Below the pieces are notes generated by a model. The model was given only the letters and a program-made list of their open reading frames with translations, did no database searches and was not told the origin of the DNA. A DNA stretch of 64,000 nt, from positions 1 through 64,000 of the forward strand of contig NC_019695.1 of assembly GCF_000317125.1 (NCBI RefSeq). Direction: 5' to 3'. This document shows, one piece after another, positions 56,921-64,000 of this stretch. The stretch is from Chroococcidiopsis thermalis PCC 7203 (GTDB lineage: Bacteria; Cyanobacteriota; Cyanobacteriia; Cyanobacteriales; Chroococcidiopsidaceae). Each line of letters opens with the position of its first letter. Positions within the stretch are counted from its first letter, which is position 1. A program made the position numbers and the translations under genes.

Positions 56921-58368
56921 TATCTTCCTTCGCTAGCTACAATCCTGCGCGGTTGGTGTTTTGTTGTCTCTGTCAACTCCTGTAAAGCAGCAGAAATTTG
57001 CACCTCTACTGTTGTAGGATTATCGAGTTGCCTGCACTGGGTAGGTAGGCTTTCGACTGTCGCCGCCGTTCGTTGGCGAATCTGAGCGATCGCTTCTGGT
57101 GGCTGTATGATTTTCCCTCCCTGCATCACCATTTGCAGTAAAGGTTGTTCGCCCGATCGCGGATTTTCCGTTATTAATCCCAGGCGATCGCATTGTACAG
57201 ACGTTCCATGTAGAGACGTTCCATGTAACGTCTCTACATGGCGAAAAATCTGCTTGCGTCCAGGATAAGTCATTTTGCCGCTTGATTCTTTCATGACTGG
57301 AATGCCGTCAATTTCCACCAGCTTGTAGACACCATTCACAGGCGCACCCGTAACCAATCGCGTTCCCAATCCATAACCGTCAATGCAAGCACCACTTGCT
57401 TTCAGTCTGGCAATCTCCCACTCGTCTACGTCACCACTGGCGAAGATTGGTACACCAGGGAGGAGCGATCGCACCTGTTGCGATAGAGTTAGCAAATCCC
57501 CCGAATCGATTCTCACCCCAGCCAGTTGCATTTTGCCTGACTGAATTGATTCTGCTAAGGATTGAGCGGCGGCGATCGTATCGTAAGTATCAATCAATAG
57601 CGGTGCGCCCGGAAAATAGCGATGGAAAGCTGTAAATGCCTCAGCTTCGCTACCTGCTGTAGCTGCAAGTGCCATCACTAACGAATGTGCCATCGTCCCG
57701 CTGGGTTTTTGCCCCAGTCGTACCGCTGCTAGTACGTTCGATGTAGCATCTAGTCCTGCTGCTAAAGCTGCGCGGGCTGCCCACAGAGAGGCTTGAGGAC
57801 TAAATGCCCGGCGCGTCCCAAATTCTAATAGCGTTGCCTCCGCACCCGCAACATCCCGCATTCGAGCAGCGCGTGTAGCTACCAAGGTTTGGTAATTAAT
57901 AGTATTGAGGAGGTATGTTTCTACTAACTGCGCTTGCCACAAAGGGGCTTCGACTCGTAACAACGGTTCGTGAGGAAATATTGCCGTTCCCTCTGGTACA
58001 GCCCATACATCACCCGTAAACTCAGCCTCAGCCAGCAACGACCAAAATTGTTTGGGTGCGTGCTGAAACAGTCCCGTAGCCTGCAAAGCTGCAATCTGTT
58101 CGGGGCTAAACCTCAGTTTTTCCAGATATTCCAATGCTTGCGCCAAACCCATCGCGATTAAGTAACCAAATCCTTGGGGTAAGCGACGCACTGTCAATTC
58201 AAAACTTGCCTGAGATTGTTCCAACCCTTCACCAACATAGCAAGCTGCCATTGTTAGCTGATAAAGATCGGTCAGCAGGCTGTAATCAACCTCTGTCAGC
58301 GTCAAGGCTCGATCTTCTCGTTCTTGGAGTATGGTGTTTTCCGCAACGTTCCAGCGTGAACTCGTCAT
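56920..58368 (-). CDS. pncB: Nicotinate phosphoribosyltransferase
   Basis: PncB salvages nicotinate by coupling it to PRPP to form nicotinate mononucleotide. The 482 residues show the family core: LLTDLYQLTMAACYVGEGLE near the N-terminus, LEFGTRRAFSPQASL, LIDTYDTIAAAQSLAES and GVRIDSGDLLTLSQQVR. Near residues 376-391 the sequence LHGTSLHGTSVQC is encoded by an in-frame palindromic repeat (57195-57240) of the same family as in alaS. This copy is partly duplicated. The gene heads the NAD operon; its upstream region holds STRR heptamers. Confidence 0.95.
   Translation of the reverse strand: MTSSRWNVAENTILQEREDRALTLTEVDYSLLTDLYQLTMAACYVGEGLEQSQASFELTVRRLPQGFGYLIAMGLAQALEYLEKLRFSPEQIAALQATGLFQHAPKQFWSLLAEAEFTGDVWAVPEGTAIFPHEPLLRVEAPLWQAQLVETYLLNTINYQTLVATRAARMRDVAGAEATLLEFGTRRAFSPQASLWAARAALAAGLDATSNVLAAVRLGQKPSGTMAHSLVMALAATAGSEAEAFTAFHRYFPGAPLLIDTYDTIAAAQSLAESIQSGKMQLAGVRIDSGDLLTLSQQVRSLLPGVPIFASGDVDEWEIARLKASGACIDGYGLGTRLVTGAPVNGVYKLVEIDGIPVMKESSGKMTYPGRKQIFRHVETLHGTSLHGTSVQCDRLGLITENPRSGEQPLLQMVMQGGKIIQPPEAIAQIRQRTAATVESLPTQCRQLDNPTTVEVQISAALQELTETTKHQPRRIVASEGR
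57195..57240. repeat. Partly duplicated palindromic repeat within pncB
   Basis: A near-perfect palindrome, CATGTAGAGACGTT (57207-57220) with AACGTCTCTACATG (57227-57240), is preceded by a half unit (57195-57209, TACAGACGTTCCATG). It encodes the extra HGTSLHGTS stretch. Confidence 0.85.
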
Positions 58369-58876
58369 CTCATCGTTCTCTCATGGCAGCGTTGTTCTAA
58401 TTATAGTAATTTCTACCAAAAATATGTCAAGTCTTTTTGGGCAGTTATTTAGTTGTCAGTCGTTACGTAATTGGTAATTGGTAATTGGTAATTGGTAGTT
58501 GGTAGTTGGTAGCTGGTTGACGGTTAACTGACAACTGACTAAATATATACCTTTCTTAATGGTGATTTCAGAAGAAATCCAACTGTAGAAAAAGTAATTG
58601 TAGAGAGTTTTATTCATATAAAACAAGAATACTGATAAGTTAGCGATCGATGGCGATCGCACGATCGCAAAAGACTTGTTACAATATCTAGCCAATGACT
58701 AATGACAGTCATAATAAACTATTTGAGTCGGCTGTATAACGAATTACAAACATCAACAAATAAGTATTGCGATCGATTGCAATAGATTGAGTAACGCTCA
58801 TAATTAGCCGATAACAAACATAAAATAAGAATTCATACAGCTATCTCATTCATCCTCACTTCTGGAGATGAACTAT
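58369..58876. other. Spacer with STRR array, upstream of pncB and the small gene
   Basis: These 508 bases between the divergent pncB and the 50-residue gene contain the STRR at 58468-58516 and otherwise AT-rich sequence with HIP1-like sites. No other gene is supported; a 79-codon frame at 58456-58695 encodes repeat sequence. Confidence 0.5.
58468..58516. repeat. STRR heptamer array (TAATTGG/TAGTTGG), seven copies
   Basis: Four TAATTGG units are followed by two TAGTTGG units and one TAGCTGG unit, a gradient of variants typical of replication slippage. Confidence 0.88.
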
Positions 58877-59029
58877 ATGAATATTTCCAAAATGCTAGAC
58901 AGCGCTGCTCAATATATTATTGAAGCCATGACACGGATTTTTGGTCCTAGCGATGATGCATATCCAGCTATTGGTACGCAGCCTTTTACAGGAGAACCCT
59001 ATAAACATCGTCGTCACGCTGATTGGTAG
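58877..59029 (+). CDS. Small conserved protein, 50 residues
   Basis: The product starts MNISKMLDSAAQYIIEAMTR and ends IFGPSDDAYPAIGTQPFTGE followed by PYKHRRHADW. A GGAG site lies 9 bases before the ATG. The acidic/polar mid-segment SDDAYP and the basic C-terminus look structured rather than random, and I recall similar short cyanobacterial peptides with an amphipathic N-terminal helix; this memory is unverified. No function is known. An open frame exists on the opposite strand (58895-59128), but this one has the better ribosome site. Confidence 0.7.
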   Translation: MNISKMLDSAAQYIIEAMTRIFGPSDDAYPAIGTQPFTGEPYKHRRHADW

Positions 59030-59149
59030 ACAGCCGATTAGAAGACAACCAATTGAAAGACAGTAGTATTGAAAGACAATAGTAGGGGCGTACTGAGGTG
59101 CGTCCCTATTTGTATACTTGACCCGCACGACCGCTCCTCTTCCTGGCGC

Positions 59150-59881
59150 TCAATCTCCTTGTGGATACTCCTGCCATAGATCGGTTAGCTCTCGCAAGCT
59201 TTGATGGTTGCCATTACCTAAAATTAGATGATCGAGTATGGGAATACCTAATAATTGCGCTCCCGCTAATAACTGGCGAGTCAATTCAATATCTTGCGAA
59301 CTCGGTTCGACATTGCCTGAAGGGTGATTGTGAGCCACAATGACTCGCGTTGCTCCTTGACGAATTACCTCGCGAAAAATTTCGCGGGGAGAAGCAAGAG
59401 TTTCTGTTGCCGTACCAATTGTTATCACCTTCGTCCCAATCAGACGATTTTTTACATCTAAAAGTAAGACGGCAAAACGCTCCTGCGGTTGCCACATTAA
59501 ATCTTGACTCAACACCGCCGCCGCTACTGCGGGACTTTCTATTGGTTGACGGTCTAAAGGACGAGACTGAAACACCCGCTTACCCAACTCAACTGCTGCC
59601 AAAATGGTTGTTGCTTTAGCAGGACCAATACCATCAATTTGCATCAGTTCTTGAATGCTGACTTCTCGTAACACTGCTAAAGGTTCGCGTTGATTTTTAC
59701 TCAATTCTTGTAAGATATATTGCCCTAATCCAACCGCGGAAAGTTTTCCTGCTCCTTGCCCCGTACCGAGCAAAATAGCAATTAACTCGGCTGTGGCTAA
59801 AATTTGCGCTCCATGAGTTATTAGCCTCTCACGGGGGCGTTCTGTAGTTGGTAAATCGGCAATTCTGAGACAATAGGTCAT
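59150..59881 (-). CDS. radC: RadC family JAB-domain protein
   Basis: The 243-residue product has an N-terminal helix-hairpin-helix-like region (about 60-110; [20 protein letters not shown]) and a C-terminal MPN+/JAB domain with the metal motif [14 protein letters not shown] (HxHPSG...D). RadC was named for DNA repair, but the function is uncertain and a metal-dependent nuclease or peptidase activity has been proposed. I start at 59881 ([11 protein letters not shown]) because the residues before it look like spacer. The gene stands alone. Confidence 0.92.
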   Translation of the reverse strand: MTYCLRIADLPTTERPRERLITHGAQILATAELIAILLGTGQGAGKLSAVGLGQYILQELSKNQREPLAVLREVSIQELMQIDGIGPAKATTILAAVELGKRVFQSRPLDRQPIESPAVAAAVLSQDLMWQPQERFAVLLLDVKNRLIGTKVITIGTATETLASPREIFREVIRQGATRVIVAHNHPSGNVEPSSQDIELTRQLLAGAQLLGIPILDHLILGNGNHQSLRELTDLWQEYPQGD

Positions 59882-60006
59882 AAAGAAAACGATCGCCCGA
59901 GCGATCGCAAAGGATAAATTTTCATATTGGTAGCTTTTTGTCAACTACCAATTGCTATACTTTTTATTTATCCCCAATTAGTTAAAAGAATCACGATTGA
60001 AATCAG

Positions 60007-60154
60007 TAGATCTCCTGCGTGAATACTTGAATTGTCATCCACACGCGAAGCGAAACATCTGGGAGATTCTTCACTACACTGCGTTGCGTACCCTTCGGGA
60101 AGGCTTCGCCAACAGAATGACATCCATGATTTTTTGATTCATGCAGGAGGTCTA
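60007..60154. mobile_element. MITE-like element with 18-base inverted ends
   Basis: Terminal arms TAGATCTCCTGCGTGAAT (60007-60024) and ATTCATGCAGGAGGTCTA (60137-60154) match at 16 of 18 positions when inverted. The interior contains ATTGTCATCC and AGAATGACAT plus a GCGAAGCG/CTTCGCC palindromic part, a pattern seen in dispersed small repeats. No transposase is encoded, so this would be a non-autonomous element or a palindromic repeat. Confidence 0.55.
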
Positions 60155-60173
60155 GTTATCAGTTAACCGTCAA

Positions 60174-60208
60174 CCAATTACCAACTACCAACTACCAACT
60201 ACCAATTA
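60174..60208. repeat. STRR heptamer array (CCAACTA), five copies
   Basis: Five heptamers (CCAATTA and CCAACTA variants) end just before the stop codon of the kinase-like gene at 60212. Confidence 0.85.
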
Positions 60209-60211
60209 CCA

Positions 60212-61156
60212 CTAAACAATCCGAGCGGCTTTGAGCATGTGATAGGAAATTAGAAGTTGAGTTAAGGCGAGTGGATAACTTTGCAGTATTTCTCCGGTTG
60301 TTCCCACTAACTTACCCAGATCGGGATTGCTATCCGTACTGCAAAATGGGATTAAGGAAGGAATTTCGCTACACAACATTCGTTCTAAGTGAATTACGTC
60401 TTCCTTGGTGGCATGACCGTCAATTTCGAGGACATCGACTGGCTTACCCATATCGCGATCGAGTTCTAGGCGAATTGGTGAGGTATAGTTAGCTCGATTA
60501 GACTGAATGATTTCGGTAAAACCTGGATGGGGAATGGTCGGACGCAGAACTAGTCTGACGTTCAAATTCTGTTGACTGTTGCTCTCTTCTGCATCTTCGC
60601 GCGGTGGATAAAAACTGACTACAATATCAGACCACTGGCGCTGGGGACGGATAAAAGCTTCAGAATCGGGTTCGCGCTTTTGTAATTCTCCCATGACTTG
60701 TTCTGGAGTATAACCGCGCTTCATGGTGTCGCGCTTAACTTTCCAAGTTGCCCGCAGCGATTCGGGTGGCGCAAGGTAAACTTTGACATCATAGCTATCT
60801 CTCGCACCCCGGGTAGAATAACCGAGCAAGCCTTCGACGATCACAAATTTATCCGGCTTAATATACTGTGGTGGCTCAAACGTACCTGTGTTGTGACTGT
60901 AGACTGGTTTGAGAATTGGCTGTCCCGTTCGCAAGAGAGACAGATGTTGTTGCATAATATCCAGATAGTTGCAGTCGGGATGTAATGCCGTAATTCCTAG
61001 CTCTTTACGTTGGACGCGATCGTAGCGATGGTAATCATCGGTACAAATTACCGTGACATTTTCTTCACCTAGTACCTGAGCAATTCCTTTAGTTAAAGTT
61101 GTTTTGCCAGCGGCACTATCACCAACAATACCTAGCACGATTGGACGATTGCTCAT
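60212..61156 (-). CDS. Phosphoribulokinase-like P-loop kinase lacking redox cysteines
   Basis: The 314-residue product belongs to the phosphoribulokinase/uridine kinase family: P-loop GDSAAGKT (12-19), CTDDYHRYDR, ITALHPDCNYLDIM, KPVYSHNTGTFEPP and FVIVEGLLGY. In thioredoxin-regulated cyanobacterial PRK the first regulatory Cys lies inside the P-loop (GDSGCGKS), but here it is Ala; only the second site (ICTDDYH) keeps a Cys. The C-terminal Cys pair is also not evident. It is probably a paralogue of PRK rather than the Calvin-cycle enzyme, or a redox-insensitive version. The start is at 61156 (MSNRPIVLGI). Confidence 0.8.
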   Translation of the reverse strand: MSNRPIVLGIVGDSAAGKTTLTKGIAQVLGEENVTVICTDDYHRYDRVQRKELGITALHPDCNYLDIMQQHLSLLRTGQPILKPVYSHNTGTFEPPQYIKPDKFVIVEGLLGYSTRGARDSYDVKVYLAPPESLRATWKVKRDTMKRGYTPEQVMGELQKREPDSEAFIRPQRQWSDIVVSFYPPREDAEESNSQQNLNVRLVLRPTIPHPGFTEIIQSNRANYTSPIRLELDRDMGKPVDVLEIDGHATKEDVIHLERMLCSEIPSLIPFCSTDSNPDLGKLVGTTGEILQSYPLALTQLLISYHMLKAARIV

Positions 61157-61305
61157 GGTGACTCCTACGAAGCTAAAAAGGCTAGCCAAGGTAATTCTTG
61201 GATTGGCTTTATTCTAGGCAAGAATGCAGAGCAACTCAACAGTCATTAGGGAGTAGGGAGTAGAGAGCAGGGAGCGCACGAGCAGGGAGTAGGAAGCAAT
61301 CTATA

Positions 61306-63216
61306 TTAATTCCGAATTCCGTCCGAATTTTGAATTCTTTGAGTGGGTTGATTTGGTGGAATTCGTTCCGTAGAGATTAAGGCATCTATGACAGATTTCA
61401 CTACGGGAACGGCTGTGGTGGAACCGCGAATTAGTTGACCTTTAGGTACTTTGGTCGGTTCGTCTATGACTGCTAAAATAACGTAGCGCGGAGCATCTAC
61501 GGGTAAAATACTCACAAAACTAGTAATTTTGGCTGTACTATCGTAGCCACCTCTGGCACTGGCTTTTTGAGCCGTACCCGTTTTACCCGCAATTCGATAA
61601 CCGGGAATCCGAACACTTTTCCCCGATCCTTGTGTAACCACAGTCTCCATCATTTCTAGTACTGTTTTCGCAACTGAAGGAGAAAACACTTGCTGCGGTG
61701 TTGGTAAGGTCGGTTGCCATTGAGGATGACCATTGGCATCGAAGCGCCCTCTAACGACATGAGGAGTGACGAGTTTACCACCATTGGCTAAAGCAGCGTG
61801 CAACTGGACGAGCTTAATCGGCGTGAGAGCAAAACCTTGACCGAATGAAGCGGTAGCTGGCTCAATTGGGTAAGTTACAAACTGCTTTTTACTTTTGATT
61901 TGACTAGGAGCGACAGCAGCTAAATCTGTAGCGAGAGATTGCCCTATCCCTAATTTTTTCAACCAATCATAGTAGGTAGCTGGAGAAATTCGTTGTGCAA
62001 TCTGTACCATTCCAACATTACTAGAATGTTGTAAGATGCCAGCGACAGAAAGCTCTTTGTAAGGTTCTGGATCGGCATTTTTAATGATCCTTCCGCCTAT
62101 TTTTATCGTGTCTGGATCGGGAAAGATTTCATTAGGATGAATTGCTTTTAGCTCCAGCGCGATCGCCACATTCAATGGCTTAAATGTCGATCCTGGTTCG
62201 TATAAATCTGAGATTGCCCAATTCCGAAATAACTCAAAATCAAATTTGTAAAATTCATTTGGATCGTAAGATGGTTCGTCCACCATTGCCAAAATGCTGC
62301 CGTCTCGCGCATCCATGACAATAACGCTACCCCGCTTCGCCTGCACTGCCTTTAACTGCTTACTGAGAGCTGCTTGAGCTGCACGCTGCAAGCGCAGATC
62401 TACAGTCAATTCCAAGCGTGTATCGTCAACCTCGGCAAAGTTATCGGGAACGGAATAACTCATAATTTCATTATTTCCGTCCCTGGACAACGATGAAATT
62501 GGTTTGACCAAGCTTTCTAGTTGCTGATTGTGACTCGCTTCTACCCCTGCCTTGCCTTCACGATCCGTATTCACATACCCCACTATGTCTGCTGCTAGAG
62601 TGTGTTGCGGATAGAAGCGCGAAAATTGTGGAACTAGCTCAAGACCTCTAACTTTCTTACCATCAATCGTCAAGCTATCGATCTGCTGGAACATTTCTTC
62701 AGGGACAACTGAAGTCAAGCGAATTGAATTACTAGGTTGATTGAACCGCTTGACAAGCTGAGCAGGAGAACTCTGGAGTAGGGGTGCTAGCCGGTCGGCA
62801 ATTTTTTCTTTGGATACATTAAATTGACCGGGACGAGCATATAAGTGATAGACCAACCGATCCATCGCCAGTACATTTTGATTGCAATCTACAACTGGGC
62901 GACGGATGACAAACCCAGGCATACTTGTCAACTGCTGTTTGCGTGCTTGTGCAAACAATTTTGGTGCGTGTATGACTTGCAGCCGATACAATTTTATTCC
63001 CATTGCTACGCAAGTTCCCATCAGAACACTCCATACAAGTAGCAGCCGCAATAAGGGCAAGCGGTTGCTCTTTTGTTGCTGATTTGAAACTGGCTTTTCT
63101 ACCGTCCGAGGTTGCTTCAGCCGTTGGCGATGCTGAGGGCGGTTTGCTTGGCTGCGATCGCGGTTTTTAGCAGTACGACGCTGACGACGGGCATCAGAAG
63201 AGGGAAAGATAGACAT
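61306..63216 (-). CDS. ftsI: Division transpeptidase FtsI (PBP3-like)
   Basis: FtsI cross-links septal peptidoglycan. The 636-residue protein has a basic cytoplasmic N-terminus, one membrane span at about 54-73 (LPLLRLLLVWSVLMGTCVA), then the dimerisation domain and the transpeptidase. Catalytic motifs are Ser343-x-x-Lys346 (GSTFKPL), SSN at 398-400 and KTG at 545-547. I start at 63216 (MSIFPSSDARRQ); the 47 residues further upstream are encoded by repeat-rich sequence and are unlikely. The FtsL-like gene lies upstream on the same strand, separated by about 175 bases of repeats. Confidence 0.93.
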   Translation of the reverse strand: MSIFPSSDARRQRRTAKNRDRSQANRPQHRQRLKQPRTVEKPVSNQQQKSNRLPLLRLLLVWSVLMGTCVAMGIKLYRLQVIHAPKLFAQARKQQLTSMPGFVIRRPVVDCNQNVLAMDRLVYHLYARPGQFNVSKEKIADRLAPLLQSSPAQLVKRFNQPSNSIRLTSVVPEEMFQQIDSLTIDGKKVRGLELVPQFSRFYPQHTLAADIVGYVNTDREGKAGVEASHNQQLESLVKPISSLSRDGNNEIMSYSVPDNFAEVDDTRLELTVDLRLQRAAQAALSKQLKAVQAKRGSVIVMDARDGSILAMVDEPSYDPNEFYKFDFELFRNWAISDLYEPGSTFKPLNVAIALELKAIHPNEIFPDPDTIKIGGRIIKNADPEPYKELSVAGILQHSSNVGMVQIAQRISPATYYDWLKKLGIGQSLATDLAAVAPSQIKSKKQFVTYPIEPATASFGQGFALTPIKLVQLHAALANGGKLVTPHVVRGRFDANGHPQWQPTLPTPQQVFSPSVAKTVLEMMETVVTQGSGKSVRIPGYRIAGKTGTAQKASARGGYDSTAKITSFVSILPVDAPRYVILAVIDEPTKVPKGQLIRGSTTAVPVVKSVIDALISTERIPPNQPTQRIQNSDGIRN

Positions 63217-63390
63217 TTTCAGTAATGCGTGGTGAGGGAGCAGGGAGCGCACGAGTCGGGAGTCGGTAGGGGCGAGTTTGGAAACCCGCCCGTAGGGAGT
63301 CGGGATAAGAGAGCTGAGGGAGCGAATAACATAAACTCTACACCCTACACTCCACACCCCACACCCTGTTCGCTGATAACTGATAACTGT

Positions 63391-63849
63391 CTAATAACCG
63401 AGTGGCAAAGAAGTCAAACGAGGAGGTTGAGTTGCGGGTGAAATTGGCTTTGGCGCTCTGTTAGTCTGGCTGGCTGGCTCTAGGGCGATCGCCTCAGCAG
63501 GGCTAGGATACACGAGTCCCGTTTCTGGTTGCTGTGCTTGCGTTGCTAAATCATTTTTTAGCACTTCATTTTTTTGCATCAATTGCCGTTCTTGTTTTTT
63601 TAAGTCTTCTAGTTGGCTGCGCGCTTCTTGCCACGAGCTTTGGGAGTACGCCGACCAGCCATAAGCTACCAGTAATGCAGTCACTAATAGAGCAGTCACA
63701 GCCGCACAGCGATTTTGTAAGTGGCGTAAACTAGTCAGCCATACAGGAGCCGAGCGCGAACTACTCAAAGATCTGACGCTCTTAGCATTAGCAGGCACTG
63801 GTTTTTGCCGCTGGCGACTGGAAACACGAGTTTTAGGAGCCTTAGCCAT
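63391..63849 (-). CDS. Putative FtsL-like septal protein
   Basis: The 152-residue product is basic at the N-terminus, has one hydrophobic span at about 50-66 (AVTALLVTALLVAYGWS), a short coiled coil at about 75-100 (ARSQLEDLKKQERQLMQKNE) and a Pro-rich tail. This layout, and its position just before ftsI on the same strand, fit FtsL of the division gene cluster. FtsL sequences are poorly conserved, so the assignment rests on topology and context. Confidence 0.65.
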   Translation of the reverse strand: MAKAPKTRVSSRQRQKPVPANAKSVRSLSSSRSAPVWLTSLRHLQNRCAAVTALLVTALLVAYGWSAYSQSSWQEARSQLEDLKKQERQLMQKNEVLKNDLATQAQQPETGLVYPSPAEAIALEPASQTNRAPKPISPATQPPRLTSLPLGY

Positions 63850-64000
63850 AATACTTAGCCATCATACTTTGGGCAGATGAACACCCCAATTCTAATGGCA
63901 ACTTTCTCTAACAGATACTCTCGTCAACTTTGTTAAAGAAATTTATTCACTGAAGAAGTCGCCAGAGAACATTCTGTCTCCTGTCTCCTGTCTCCTGTCA

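Noticed and set aside
58456-58695. 79-codon minus-strand frame near pncB
   Set aside because: Its C-terminus is a translation of STRR heptamers (NYQLPITNYQL); no support as a gene.
58895-59128. 77-codon minus-strand frame opposite the small gene
   Set aside because: The plus-strand 50-residue gene has a clear ribosome site and a protein-like sequence; this frame does not.

Overview
This window is chromosomal DNA from a phycobilisome-containing cyanobacterium. The evidence is nblA, psbI, cyanophycin synthetase, a DUF3769 LptD-like protein and a PatA-type response regulator, together with very frequent HIP1 octamers (GCGATCGC) and heptanucleotide STRR repeats. Repeat richness and gene content resemble Chroococcidiopsis or a Nostocales-like genome, but the genus is an inference. 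dnaA lies at the left edge, which suggests that numbering starts at a conventional genome origin. I saw no rRNA, tRNA, CRISPR array, transposase or prophage.

Layout. 1-6.6 kb: dnaA, a small conserved protein, an ABC1/UbiB-family kinase, nblA, a creatininase-family hydrolase and a KDPG/KHG aldolase. 6.7-9.4 kb: a decayed and two intact PRC-barrel/DUF2382 stress-type genes. 9.6-14 kb: ATP sulfurylase, a Tat-exported caspase homologue with Tyr and Ser in place of the catalytic dyad, and a WbuC-like cupin. 14-25.6 kb: a same-strand chemosensory cluster (CheR-TPR, TauE-like transporter, PatA-type regulator, double CheW, hybrid CheA, methyl-accepting protein, CheB-like receiver, CheB). 25.7-30 kb: TPR protein, IscA/SufA-type protein, unknown protein, PepSY-type membrane protein. 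30.4-34.1 kb: a 1249-residue protein that appears to join an M50-like membrane module to a GlmS-like glutaminase and SIS module. 34.2-41.5 kb: psbI, DUF3769 outer-membrane protein, ABC ATPase, dprA, small unknowns, a short-chain dehydrogenase and a metallochaperone. 41.8-47.8 kb: alaS, then feoA-feoB-feoC on the minus strand. 48-58.4 kb: cphA, then an almost unbroken minus-strand run holding pncB, nadD, an NrtR-like regulator, a PchB-like lyase, an alpha-hydroxy-acid oxidase, nadE, a Uma2 protein and a tyrosine phosphatase. 58.9-64 kb: a 50-residue protein, radC, a phosphoribulokinase-like protein, ftsI and an FtsL-like gene.

Working together. The chemosensory genes make a complete phosphorelay with adaptation enzymes. 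The pncB-nadD-nrtR-nadE run covers salvage, adenylylation, probable control and the last amidation step of NAD synthesis. The feo genes form a ferrous iron uptake operon.

The two most notable themes are the membrane/GlmS-like fusion, in which the predicted Cys-Gly nucleophile pair of a class II glutaminase sits internally at residues 209-210, and the repeated insertion of intergenic repeat families in frame into housekeeping enzymes (alaS, nadE twice, pncB, the caspase homologue). All functional calls are by reading motifs; no database search was run.
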